Below, one piece after another: positions 22,172 to 34,555 of a DNA stretch of 64,000 nt (positions are counted from its first letter, which is position 1; each line of letters starts with the position of its first letter). The notes beneath the pieces are model-generated. The model saw only the letters and a list, made by a program, of their open reading frames with translations, searched no databases and was not told where the DNA came from. This stretch comes from Pseudisothecium myosuroides. Lineage: Eukaryota; Streptophyta; Bryopsida; Hypnales; Lembophyllaceae. Position numbers and translations under genes: made by a program. The stretch spans positions 16,247,296 to 16,311,295 of the forward strand of contig OX637292.1 of assembly GCA_951799445.1 (NCBI GenBank), read 5' to 3'.

Positions 22172-23098
22172 TTAACCCCTAAAGGCCCAAAGTCCCCTCG
22201 GGGGACACTTGGGATTTCGGGCAGGCTCGTGCGACCTGAAATTTCGACCTGATTTTTTGAAACTTTTTTTGAAGATAGGAAATCACATTAGCTTTCCAAA
22301 AATATAATATTTTTTTCAATCGGTGCTTGGGAAAAAAAGTTATGCCGCCTAAAGTCAAAAAATAGTTCGCCGGGCAGAAAAAAAAAAACTTTAAAAAATT
22401 GATTTTTTTTTTTTTGGTTTTTTTTCTCAAAGATCATGTTTTTGTCTATATTTGAAGCTTTGATTCATTCTAATTGGACTCAGAATGAGAAAGTTATGGA
22501 CAATCTTGTTTTTCGGGCAATCTAAGCGTCTTCTTCAAAAAACAACTTATAAAATTCATTTTGAATGCAATTTTCAAATTTTTTCAAATTTTTTTTTTGT
22601 AAAAGGTTAAGTTTGTTTGCAAGAACAATCCCACTGTTGGGATTATGGTGTTTTAATTCCATCTAAGAGCTATTGAAGATTTAGTGTTTTGTTCAATTTT
22701 GGACCTACTTCTACTTAACAATTTTTTTATATGTGAAAATCAAGTTTTGACATTCTGAAATTATTTTCCCCGACTCTCAACTCAAATGTTCAACATAAAA
22801 AATTTTAACTTTATGGTGTGTAGTGCAAAAAAATCCACAAATGGCCGTCAAAGTCATCTGAAATTGCAATCCAGAGTTCAAAAAACTTCTTTTTCCAACT
22901 TCAAACGCTAATATCTTCCAATCCGTATGGTCGAACTTCATGAAATTTTTTCCACATGATTTGAGACAAGTGAAGTACAAGATCCTACAGTTAGATTCTA
23001 AAAAAAAAGTTTTTTTTGGTTTAGGGAGTGATCGCAGCAGAAATGGCAGTTTTCAGTGGTTTCGGAGCCAGAAAATGCTTTGGGCCTTTAGGGGTTAA
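22172..23098. mobile_element. TTAA-target element C (piggyBac-like MITE)
   Basis: 927 bp, TTAACCCCTAAAGGCCCAAAG at the left and the inverted GGGCCTTTAGGGGTTAA at the right. It is colinear with B over its length. The terminal change GGACC to GGCCC occurs at both ends, which marks a subfamily. Noncoding. Confidence 0.85.
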
Positions 23099-23689
23099 TA
23101 TTTAGGAAGCGTTGAAAATACTTCTTTTTGAAATCTAAGCATCATGATCTTACAAATAGTATGGTTTCTTATTTTGAAATTATAGGAGGGTGTACTCTAA
23201 CAAATTAACTAAAGGATATCATAGTTGAATTTGTTACAAAAATGATTATATATAGATGAAGATTTTAGCCTTGATTTCATAACATTTAGTAGCCTTCATA
23301 GAAGCTTCTATTTCCTCTCATAAAACCTCATCCATGAAATTCATCGACACATCATGGAGAATTTAAAGTTAGTTGAGTATTGGAATAGTGGTAAGAACAT
23401 TTATAGTGCGCTCTGTCTTTTTGGTAATTCTAGGATTGGACAAACAAATCTACAAATAATTGTAAACATGCGGTTTGCCAAAAATCCAAAGAATCCATAG
23501 AGTCAAATACCAATTTCATTTAACCGTTTGCCATCAAAAAAAAATTTTATGGCAAAATTAAGAGATTGCTTCATTCACATTCACGGATATGAAAACTAGA
23601 AAGATTGTATTTATATAAAATTTATTTTCCATCATGAAGGGTGTGGAATAATTTGAAGATGAGAGCTTGACCAATTATTATTAAAACAT

Positions 23690-24090
23690 AGAAATTGTGT
23701 TCAAAGTATAATTCCAAACCTAATTTAGGCATAGTAGATCAAACTTTTTCATAAAATTTTGTTCTAAAAAAGGTTGGAAAATCAAGATGACTTTCATTTC
23801 CAAAAATCCATTTGTAATTTAGAGCCTCCAATCAAAAGTTATAGACAAAATTCAAGAGAGGATGTTTGAAAATGTCAAAGTGAAATGTCCCTTCCAACCC
23901 ATCTCTGAAATTTGTCCATAATTTTTTATTAGAGGCTCTAAATTTCAAACGGATTTTGGAAATGAAATTAATTTGAACTTGATTTCTCAACTTTTCTTAA
24001 TTCAAAGTTTTAAAAAAATAGTTTTTCACTATGCTTAAATGAGGTCTAATATTCTACCTAGAATACAATTTGTACTTCTAACTTAACAAT
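23690..24090. repeat. Imperfect ~400-bp palindrome
   Basis: Two arms of roughly 200 bp are inverted copies of each other. Landmarks are 'tttcatttccaaaaatcc' with 'ggattttggaaatgaaa', 'ttagagcctc' with 'gaggctctaa', and 'taggcatagt' with 'actatgctta'. There are no clear terminal repeats or target duplication. It may be an aged foldback element or the source of a hairpin RNA. Confidence 0.55.
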
Positions 24091-24649
24091 GAACAATAGG
24101 ACTCCTACTAATTTTTATTTATAGATCCCACACAAATTGTTTTACCTCTTACCACCCCATATGATAATAAATGAATTTTAAAACAATGTGAGGTAGTTGC
24201 TCAATTCAATATTCACAATGAATTGAATGCAGAATATTTCAAAGTTGTATTTTGAAGCATTGAAACTAATTTTTAGAATTTAATTAAATGTTCAATACCA
24301 TAGTGCAGAAGCTACAAACTAGGTATAAGATTGAAGTCTGTACCTAAATGCCACTTGTTCTTGAAGCTACTAATAGACATAGAATAGTTTACATCATATC
24401 ATCCGAGTACCTGCTACTAAATGTAATGTGAATCCTCTGAAGGAGTAGCAATTACATGTGGATCACATACAAATATTACATTTACTAGGATTCATTAGAA
24501 GACACATTTTGATAGAATCCAAAACCAAAAGAGCACACTAATGTGACCAATTAGTGTCACCTAAGGAATTAGTGTAAGTTAAGCTTAATCTTTTTGTGGT
24601 AATTGATTCAATACAGTAATATTTAAGCCTACACCGATTTAAATAGTGT

Positions 24650-26385
24650 GAATTTGGTATAATAGGAAAAATCAGTGTAGAATTGATAAGGTGGTCGCCA
24701 GGGTGTTTGGCGTGTGGCTACGCACCATTCATCACTCTATCCTGTGGCTGCTGGAGACCCGGAAATGTACCATGTTGCAATGTTCCATCGTCCAGTAGCC
24801 TTGTCATACCATTAGTAAGAAGACCGGAAAGCACAAAACTACCCGAGGACTGCATTATCACGCACCTCTCACAGTTACGGAGGAAAAAAAGAATGTTATC
24901 AGAAAATAGAAGCAGTTCATAGACCATCATACTTACCCTTGTGACAGTGGAGAACAATAGCTTTTACATTGAACTCTATGACTTGATTCCAGCCTTCTAC
25001 ACTTGCCAGGAAACCTAAGTAAATTGAAAGCGAACTGCATGAGATATACTCTATAAGCTAGCCGCACACACGCCACCAGGTTACATTCACCTACTACGCA
25101 CACTCCCGACCTTCCTCTGGAAACGCTCAATCTGAAAATCTGCTGTTAGTACCAAATACCATTGTGACGTGAAGTCAAGCTCTCTTTTTAATCCATGGGT
25201 CAGCTAGATCATTAGAACCTACTGACACGAACCCAATGCATATGTTTTCAAATGCAATAGGAACACAAATAAATCACCCACACGAGTGAACTTTCCAGCA
25301 TACAAACCCACTGAAAAGAAGTCTACAAAAGGGTCGTACTTACTTTCGGGAAGTGCTAACCAAAACGTCACCGACAACTCGAGTCCGTTCAGAAGATGGA
25401 ACATGATATCTCTGGAAATGCACATACCTTGCAAGACATTCGTAATGACACGCTAGCAGCAGCTTCTGCTTGACCACGTCTGGATGACACAGGAGCGTTG
25501 ACGGGATGACATAAGGATGGTTCAGTCAAGTGCAGTATAATTAATATCTTTTCCTATGCATGGCTGCATAGTACTCACCATGGAATTGTTTTAGACAGCT
25601 ACCCCTTGCGTCCCTGACCAAGGATAGAGAGTGGAATGTAAGCTGCCAGCCCACAAGCCATAACAAGAAGGAACAGCGGCAACAGCATCAGCTGCACTGC
25701 ACTCTTTTTGCCCCCGACAAATTTCAACAACAAACCAGCAGCCGGCAGCTCAGCCGTGAAGATTCAGCAGTCAGCAACCACCACAGCTCAGCTCCCACAC
25801 CATCAATGTGGTGTACCCCACGACCCCACTCAGCACTATCACAATACCCAAAGTGTGAACAATCCATACAAAGTCAGACTGCTTCTATAATAAGTGTTCA
25901 CACCGCTCAAAAATACACGAGTCATACCGGTTAAGTCTCAATAACATCTGCACTACATGTGTTGAAAGAAAATAACACAATGATGCTCGAGTTTGTGGTA
26001 ATGTGAAACGTTGGCTCACTTCCCTCAAATCTAACTGCGTCACGTCGGAAGCTAGAGTACCTGTATCACTTGCTATATAACAAAGAACAAACCCATTGTC
26101 CCTCATATTCAAGTGAAATATTCCCTTCAAAAACTACAAGGAAAACGAACCAGAACTGACCAGCGGAACACAATCACTCTGATGGAAACTTCCAAAAGTG
26201 ACCCAAATCCTGCGCTGTTCCATCACCAACACTAGCCACTTCTTGAATTTCCAAGTCCTCGACTTGAATCTGTTGCGGACCTGCACAAGTATCGTACCGG
26301 TAAACTGCCCAGAACCATGAAACCATGAACATATCGCCAATAAAAACATGCTAAAACCACCAAATTTTTAGAACCTACGTACACA
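24650..26385 (-). other. Probable spliced 3' tail of the SC35-like gene
   Basis: Downstream of the SC35 stop codon the minus strand has no conserved coding frame but carries strong splice donors: GTGAGTAC at about 25577, GTATGTGCAT at about 25428, GTAAGTACG at about 25345 and GTAAGTATG at about 24941. Suitable acceptors precede some of them, such as GTGTCATCCAG near 25486 and GGGCTGGCAG near 25644. GC is also higher than in the flanks. The best reading is a long 3' UTR with several introns; an unrelated noncoding RNA or a downstream gene is possible. Confidence 0.45.
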
Positions 26386-29300
26386 TCAGGGAGCGTCTGA
26401 AGGAGCTGGAGAAGGACTTCGAGGCTGTTCCCCAGAACCACTGCGACCAGGATCCGGAGAAAGGCTGCGCTGCCGGGGAGAGATGCTCCTTGCTTCCGGG
26501 GACATTTGCCGACGAGGTGGTGAAAGACCACGATCTGGAGACTCACTGTTCCTAGACACGAAAGAAAATAGTGAGCATGTTCTCATATCTCCACAAAGAC
26601 CAGCTCCATATTCATAATAGAATGAAGACAGTGAGCGACCACCAAAATGGGCAATTTGTTTGGCAGTGTCAACTCCAAAATCAGATCATGTTACAGTTAA
26701 CCATTCACAAAGAATAAGACAGAAGCCCACAAATCTCACCTTAGAGGTGAATCATTTCCATTTCTGGCAATTGCCTCTTTAACAGGCTCCTCAGAGTCTG
26801 ACTTGCGCGGACTGCGACTAATGCTCCGGCTTAGGCTGCGACTGATGCTCCGCTTCTCATGGGGGCTAGAATTCCTTCGAGAGCTCAATTCCCTCTTAGG
26901 ACTACATCGAGCAAGAAGAGGTATCAGAATTATCCATGCTTGTAACCAATTATTCACAATTCAAGTCCTAAAAATAAATTATGTGCAATGAAATGATCCA
27001 CATACAGCACGAACTGATACACAAACAGATCACCTATGCTTTACATGACATGTTTAACGCCTGAGAGGCCAGAAGTAAAAGTCAGCCCAAAACTTCTCAC
27101 ACGTATTCCTTTTCAATCTCACTTTTTAATGTACTTACAAATTACCCACATAATGTGCATGTCTACAGTTTACTACTCTGGAGTAAAAAAATTCAGAATC
27201 ATCTAATACAATCCACAAAAACAATACAAGCATCCAACCACTTGATGAGATGTCTGAGACATGCGACTGTTCAATTACCTGCGCCGACCAGATGCACTGC
27301 GAGATGACCGCTTCAAATCACGATCCCGACTTCGACTTCTACTGCGACTGAGACTACGAGTTGGGCTTCGACGTCTTGAACCACGGCCCCTGTCTCTCTC
27401 CCTCTCCCTGTCACGGTAATTATCATCGTGATATCTCGATCGCTCATAACGATCGCGACTCCGGCTTCGGCTGCGACTGCGATAATGCCTTCCGTAGCGA
27501 TCACCATCCCTATTGGACATGCGATCTCACCTCCGTGAAACAGACTATAAAATAATCAAAAGGTTGCCTCTTAAATTAGGTAGGCCCCACAGTGCTAGTC
27601 ATCCAAAGTAAATACAGCACAAAATGGATATTACTCCAATAATTGAAAATGCAAACGCTTGACTTATATAAAAGGAGGTAGTATCTTACTACAAGACGAG
27701 CGTACAAAACAACCACATCCCATGAACAAATCACATACACAGGACATCCATAAATCGATCACCATGCCGATAATCACCTTGTCAGATTTTGTGTACAAAT
27801 GCATGAAGAGGTCAGGAAAGAGTTAACTTTACCTCGTACGTCTCGGACTTCGGCTTGCAGATCTGCTGACTCTCTTCATGCCCGTATCCGTAATTCTTCC
27901 TCGTTGGCTGCACAGGCAGGAAGAAAAATGATGTCGAATTTTCGGCATATGCATTATCTGCAATCAAAATTCTCCAAATACAGATAATGTACGACAGCCA
28001 AAGAAGTCAGCAACAATGCAACGCAATTCTTTTCACATGTTAAAAAAGTTCAGACCTCAAGTCAGGCTGATAAACCCTAGGCAAGGAATATAGCATTTGC
28101 GTCCTTAATCTGCTCAAAAAGAAATATAGTGCTGAAACTCATTGAAGGTGCAGCTACTCCACTGAATTCCAAGATTCAAAACGTAGCATCCATACGCACA
28201 ACCAAAGAAGCAACACCACATAAACCAGGAACACTAGTCTACCCATTGCCTTAGGAGTAAAATCTTGTATATAAAGACCTTGACCAAGATTTTGTCATCT
28301 GAGATCGTTGAATACTAGGGGCACTCACATTGGCTCGTCCTTCCGGCCATACTTTGCAAATTGCACAACGATATGGCGTCCATCGACTTCCCTACCTGTG
28401 TACGAGACAACAGTAAGAGATCAGATGCGCTCGAAGTATCTGCACGGTTTTGACGCTCTGCTGAAAAGTTGAACCACACATTCCTATTTGAGGCATAGTC
28501 GAGCCACCCTCACTTAGTCCATATCTTCTTTTCAGTCAGGTCGTTACATCCATCGATCACATCACCCATCAAAGTAAGTCCTGACTCATATAACAACACC
28601 TGATATGAAAGATACGCATAGGGACTAACCATCAAGGCGCTCAATGGCCTTCTGGGCCTCATCTGCGTATTTATACCGAACAAAGGCGAAACCACGAGAT
28701 TCTCCAGTTCTGCACGTACAACACGAATGACAAAAGCACTCCTGTAAATAAGGGAACGGATTCAAACCACTGACAAAAAGAAGAAATAGAGATTTACCTG
28801 AGAGGAAAGAGACCTATTCTAATTACTCTAAGGGAAGCGCATAATTCTAAAACTCTATTAGTACTCGACTCTGTGCGGCTTGAGGCTGCGTCAAAGGTTC
28901 TCTCATTAAGCCAAGAGGACCAGGGAACATTCTTTCTATCCCCTCAATATTCATCTCGATAAAAATTCGGTCCGCATTAGCCTTGGATACAGTGTATAAG
29001 CCTTAAGACCAAATTTTAAAGCCTCTCCAGTAAGAACAATCAAGTTTTTGAAATCACAATTGATAATAAGGCCACCAGTATCTCGTGAAATCAACTCCTT
29101 TTCAAAATTACCTGCGATCTCTGGGGATGAAGATATCGACCACTTTCCCGTACCGATCAAATAAAGGGTAAAGGTCATCCGCGCTTGTGCCTGAACAACA
29201 CAAATCACCAATCAATTAAGAAAATGCTCTAGCAACCTGGTCTTGCAATCCGAGAAGTGCAGGAACACAAACTTATGCAAAGGAAAGATGTGTATAGTAA

Positions 29301-30281
29301 ACCTAAGAGGAGGTAGAGTTCCAAATTGTTACTTTCACGCTGACAAACTCAAAAACAATTAAAAGCACACGTAATGCGGCGAAAAGCTTAAGAATTTAAG
29401 TAATTCCACAATTATTTTCCACTCAGTATCATTAACTTACAAACTCAACTCTATAAACAACTAAGAGAAGCCTCGACGACGACTGCATATCGTATGCTGG
29501 CACGGAACCGCAGCATAACAAGTCACAAAAAATTGCTAAACTACTTGTACAACATAGACACACAATCACACCCCAATTCATTATGACTACACTCTAAACT
29601 TCATAACATGGCACGCCGTAATATAAAGATACTATTGTTTCAAGGAATAACCACGAGACAAGTAATTTCTGGCATCAATCCATGCTTAAAGTTGCCACCT
29701 TGAAGTTAGGGCATTCCAAAAGCGAGTAAAAGCAGTCACATGCCACTCGTCTATCAAAATTCAAGCCAATCCGAAAAAAAAAAAAAATCAATTCCACATC
29801 CACTCAACGCAACCAGACTTGAAGGTACACGAATGATCCAAATATCTACACCATACCGATAACTTCCGACCTCACAAACAAACACAAGCAAAGTAAAGGC
29901 AACAAAATTTTGAAATCGAACATCAAAATCGGAAAAGGAGAAAGCCACGTACATAAAGTGATGCTCCTACACTAATCTCACTACCAAAACGCAGAACCAT
30001 GCACCAATTGGTGATAATAATCAGCACTCATCCATCAAAAACTCACCTCCACATCCGATTAACGCAATCAAACGCACAGACATGCGAATAATCTAAACAC
30101 CATACGAAAAAAGCTCCACCCTCCAATTCTCCAAAATCAAGCCAAGAACGAAAAAAATTGAATTAATCCACAAATCGAGATTCTGAGAAAGAAGAAGCGA
30201 CGTACGGAAAGTGATGTTGAGCACGAGCAAAGAATAGGTGTCGCGGATGTCCGGCGGACCAGCTCTCCCGAAATGCGACAT
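26386..30281 (-). CDS. SC35: SC35/SRSF2-type serine/arginine-rich splicing factor
   Basis: Eight coding exons on the minus strand: 30281-30206, 29190-29112, 28709-28630, 28395-28329, 27907-27840, 27525-27279, 26901-26740 and 26551-26386. With GT/AG borders they sum to 945 nt (314 aa plus stop), in phase throughout. The N-terminus (MSHFGRAGPPDIRDTYSLLV) is that of plant SC35. Residues about 16-92 form an RRM with RNP2 LLVLNI (18-23) and RNP1 RGFAFVRY (57-64). From about 115 on there is an RS domain (RSRSRSRSRDRYERSR, then SPRKSDSEE and SPSPAPSDAP). The protein binds exonic RNA and recruits U1 and U2AF in nuclear speckles. The donor of exon 5 at 27839 is chosen because the nearby alternative at 27832 brings an immediate stop. 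Intron 1 (about 1 kb) contains a duplicated copy of the exon 1 border. Confidence 0.93.
29752..30215 (-). repeat. Tandem duplication in SC35 intron 1 that copies the exon 1 donor
   Basis: Two diverged copies about 255 bp apart: 'aacgcaaccagac' at 29806 matches 'aacgcaatcaaac' at 30061, and 'ccacgtacataaagtgatg' near 29946 matches 'cgacgtacggaaagtgatg' near 30199. The latter is the end of exon 1 with its GTACGT donor, so intron 1 holds a decoy GTACGT donor site. Confidence 0.55.
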
Positions 30282-30665
30282 AGTGTGCGCTCGAAAACAG
30301 ACTTCCGACGTCGCAATTGAAAAAAATGGCAGGGAACGAAGAATAAGCTTAATGCACAATGAGCTCAAGGGAATTCGAAGAACAAAAAGAATTGGGAGCA
30401 AAGAGCGAGTAGTGTGTGCGAGGTGTACCGCAGGCGGTTAAAGGAGAAGGGGAGTGTTTCACGAGGGACGTGCGAGGGAGATTGAAACCCTAACTACCCT
30501 GAGCGGGATGACGCAAGGTGACGCCGTGCGGTTCCACGAGGTTCCCCGGCGTCGGGTCTGGCTTCGCAGTTAACTTGATGTCGTGACGTCGTAACAGCGC
30601 GGCGGCGGCTGTTGGCGATTGCGGCAGGGATGAGAGCCGCTACGAGTCGGTCTTTCTCGGTGCAT
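30282..30665 (-). promoter_or_regulatory. Leader and promoter region of the SC35-like gene
   Basis: GC rises sharply upstream of the start codon, up to about 30660, then falls to AT-rich repeat DNA. This fits the 5' UTR and a GC-rich, TATA-less promoter of a housekeeping splicing gene. No transcription start or specific site could be fixed. Confidence 0.4.
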
Positions 30666-30786
30666 GCATGGGCACGTGGCCTTCCTCATGTTGTTGAGAT
30701 TTGAATTGGGCCTATTGGGTGAGATTAGGAATCAATTTATTCTCTACCACTGGCACCTCCTCTTTTATAGCACAGTAGTAGAAAAT

Positions 30787-31364
30787 TTAACCCTGGAGCG
30801 CTCCGACGTCCATTTTCTGGACGATGAACAGATTCAGATCCTTGTTTCTGTCTCATTCCTGCTTGGATGAAAGTCATCCTAATTTTTGGTGATACTTTAT
30901 CAAGTTGTTGTCCTATCCATCGGTTGGATTTGGTGTTACTAGAATATATACATTTCTAAAATTACAAATGTGGAAGTATGTCAAGTGGTCAATTTGCATT
31001 GACTTTAGTTCAAAACTAGATGTGCAAAAATGAGGTCAAAGATGTAAAGGTCACAAAAATTTCAAAAAATCACCATATGAAGTTAACCTTATTTCAAATC
31101 CATTCCAACAAGTTTTACTCAAAAAATGATAATATTTTACTTGTAATTGAATTTAGAAGGAATTCTGAAATTTTCTTTTCAAAATTTATAGAAAAGGATT
31201 GGTGATAGCATTAGTAGATCTAACCGTACGGATAGAATTTAAAAATCAAAATCTACAGCTTTCATTTGTATACCAATTCCAAAATATTCTTCCAAATTGT
31301 AGTTTATAATGGTTTTTCTCAAATCGTCAATTTTGGAGATGAATCCAGACGTTTAGGGGGTTAA
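30787..31364. mobile_element. TTAA-target element T, second subfamily
   Basis: 578 bp bounded by TTAA. The left end TTAACCCTGGAGCGCTCCG continues into 'acgtccattttctgg'; the right end read outward is TTAACCCCCTAAACGTCTGG. Both ends match those of element H in opposite orientation, so H is an internally deleted relative. Noncoding. Confidence 0.7.
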
Positions 31365-31680
31365 CAAAAACATGGATGAAAAATATGATGGAAAAAATTG
31401 TGACATATTTTAGAAACATTGTGTATAAACTATAATAGATGGCACATTGTTGGCATTATTTCATTGTGTTCTTTCCAAATCGCTCACTCATGTGCAACAC
31501 TAGTCCGTAATTGTTTGGTATAAAATCATGAAGATTTTTTTGAAAATTTATAACAAATAAATAGGACTCCATTGCTCTTTGTCTTTGTGCTACCAATGAC
31601 GCTCTATTGAAGGTTTCAAGGTTCTATTTTCAAGTTGGGAGACCTTGATAGTGGAAATTTCCACATGGGTATAAAGTAGA

Positions 31681-31886
31681 GGCACCCAATGGCATCCATG
31701 TACCCAATGGCGTCCCTTTCTAGGAAGGGAAGTCATTCTGATATGCAATTCTAGGTGGACCATATATGGCTTATTATTTCAGTCAAAAAATAATAAGTCA
31801 TATTTGGGATGTCTACATTTAGGTTCTGAAATGATGCCCCTTCCTAGAAAGGGACACCATTGGGTACATGGATGCTTTAGGGTGCC
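31681..31886. mobile_element. Foldback element N with ~60-bp arms
   Basis: 206 bp. The left arm GGCACCC... contains 'atccatgtacccaatgg' and 'gtccctttctaggaaggg'; the right arm is its inverted copy ('cccttcctagaaagggac', 'ccattgggtacatggat', GGGTGCC). The loop is ~80 bp. No clear target duplication. Confidence 0.65.
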
Positions 31887-33110
31887 TTTGTTTTAGGATC
31901 TTGGAAAGCATTAGATTTCTATTGAAAATCAATTTTTCATTGACACTCTTTGGCTATTCATTTATAATTATACTCAAAATATAGGATTTTTTTTCAAATT
32001 ATAGATCAACAATTTGAAAAAATGAGTTTGCAACTTTAAAGTGCTCATTTTTTAATTTTAAAATGGCACACTAAAACAATTACACCATGATGGTTTGCAC
32101 TATAATATGAACCCGTGGCCAGAGATTTTCAGATTTTTTGAGCATATATTGCATTTAATATGAATTGTTTCACTTTTCATTTAGAAATTCACAGTAATTT
32201 CAAATTTCCAAAAAAAAATGTGAATTTTTTACAACAAATAGAAGATGTGCAATCACATCTCTAATAATGAATACAAAAAAAATTGCATTTGTAGATAGTT
32301 GCAAAATGAAGTTTGAGAAAATACTGTAATAGGCTTATCATTTTAGGGTTAGAAATGACTTTCATTGGCAAGGAAGTCTTGGCAATTCTCTTAGCAAGTT
32401 GGCTATGGACTTTGGAGGTGTATAATGACAAACAACTAGCATTAGACCCTACATTTGTCAATACAAAACCCCCAAGATCCAGACCATATAGTTGCAAAGT
32501 AGACCTTATATTCCATTTGTTTCATTAAGTCCCATTAGTTGCCTCAAAAACATTTCAACTCTCTCATTATTTTTTAATTCCAAATTTTTCTGAACTTTGT
32601 TTCTAAAATTAATTGAATCACAAAGGTTCCCATTGGTTCCCTAAAAAACAATTCAACTTCCTCAATTGAAGAAATATTTAATTCTCTATGGCCTTTAATT
32701 TTAGTTGTGTAACTTCAAATTTTCATTATTTTGTATCATGGCTTCAAATTTTATTTTATTTTTTGTAGTTTTATTATTTTATTACTTTGTCCTAGCTTCA
32801 TTCCATCATTTTGGTTGTCGCTTCAATTTTAGTTGTGGCTTTGAATAATCCCGCGGGCGCAAAATGGACCTCTTATTCTTTTATACAAGACAATTTGAAG
32901 TTCACCTCAAAAAGTAGCTAAACTAATTCAAACCTAAAGGTCATCACTAGAATTGGGACTCTTTCAATAAATCTTTACATTGATCCATATAGGAAATCTT
33001 TTCTACTTTCCATTGATATATTGCAATGAATTTTTTGAAGCTTTGTCAATGAATATTAATTAGATGAAGTGTGGTTTTCACAATACATTCATCATTCAAC
33101 ATGTACATGC
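31887..33110. other. Intergenic, no gene seen
   Basis: Very AT-rich. No reading frame, RNA or repeat was recognised. Confidence 0.5.
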
Positions 33111-33689
33111 TTAACCCCTAAAGGACCAAATGACCGTTGAACGTACGCAAGTGATCTCGAGTAGGTTCCTATGAAGTCAATTTTGGTCAGATCTTTACTA
33201 AATTTTCACACAAGGTGTAAATATATACTCTTTTAGTGAAAATCTAATTTTTTCCTGATCGGGTGCCCCAATCAAAAGTTATGCTGCCCTAAACTCATTT
33301 GGCAACCCGAGCAATCTAGGAATAATTTAGGAATCTTTTGCAAAAAAGCTCATCAACTTCTGAAATTTGGCATGCATGTAACTTATATGATAGAAGATAC
33401 AAATGTCAAAAAAATAAGTATACTTAGTGTAAAAATCTCACTCTAGGAGGAGTTAAAGTCCATTGGCTCTATGGGGCAAGGTTGAAAAAAAACTTTTTCT
33501 TTTAACTTCAAATGTTATAATCTTTCAATCTGTGCGGTCAAAGTTTTTGAAATTTTTTCCATGTATTCCCAAAGTAGTCTAGTACAAATTTATACGGTTG
33601 AATTTTTTTTCATTTTTCTTTTACTGACCTAAAAAGTGGCATTTTTCACAATTTCTTCCCGAAACATGCCTTGGGGCTTTAGAGGTTAA
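33111..33689. mobile_element. TTAA-target element D, shorter and older
   Basis: 579 bp, left end TTAACCCCTAAAGGACCAAA, right end GGGGCTTTAGAGGTTAA (one change in the terminal GGGG). The interior ('gggtgccccaatcaaaagttatgctgcc') is more diverged from A-C and closer to the decayed copies at 43490 and 48147. Confidence 0.75.
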
Positions 33690-33700
33690 GCACTCAAGGC

Positions 33701-34555
33701 TTAACTCCTACACCCCCAAAGTCTTGTGAATATTTTCTTCAAGAATTGTGCACCGAGCTTTTCTTAGAGGGATAAGCACATGATCTTATTTTTTACCACA
33801 AATGATAAAATTTGAAATTTTGAATTCATATTGGAATAAAAGACTCTAAATTACCTAGGATAGGTAAAGAAATTTAATTAACCATTCTAAAGTAAGGGCA
33901 TTATTGTACAACTATATCCACATGAGGCCTCTTCCTCTGGAACCTCATAGCCACTAGTACTCTAATTGATTCCAAAAAGTCAAAATTTTGCTAAAATTTA
34001 ATAAAAAAAATTCAAATTGTAATTGTAGAATCTTAATTAGATGCATTATATATCACATAAGCGAAAACAACAACTATATAAATTGGTAGTTTATAATGTT
34101 TGATCACAAAGGAGTAGAAATATGGAAGTTATTTACAACTCTTCAATCTTGATTTGCATGTCCAGCCTAAAATTATAGTCATGTAAATAATAAGAAGTTA
34201 AATGAAATAGTTGTGCATTTATAATTAATTTATTCCATTTCAAAATTTGTTCTACAAAAAGATTCAAATGAATTTGCTACGTGATTTTTCCAAAAGGTCA
34301 TGAGTATTTTGAGATTCATCTCCAAGAATTCATAACATTTGAAAATCAAGATTTGCAATGGATACTTTTGCATGGGAAATTTAATAGATAAATATATTTT
34401 TTTTTAATTCAAAAATATTTATTGATGCTTAAAAGAGAATTTTAGTGATTATATATTTAGAAAAAAAGACTCAAAATTGTAAAAGAGAAAAAATTTATTT
34501 TGCTTCAAATTTTTATCAACCCTAAAATGTTGTGCCTTCACCATTTAGGGGTTAA
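33701..34555. mobile_element. Possible decayed TTAA-target element
   Basis: The right end CCATTTAGGGGTTAA is good. The proposed left end TTAACTCCTACACCCCCAAA is poor. The size (855 bp) fits the family, but I could not align the interior, so the pairing is tentative. Confidence 0.3.

Noticed and set aside
27313..27507. Alternative frame in SC35 exon 6
   Set aside because: It is a repeat-driven shadow of the RS codons; only the RS-coding frame joins the neighbouring exons in phase.
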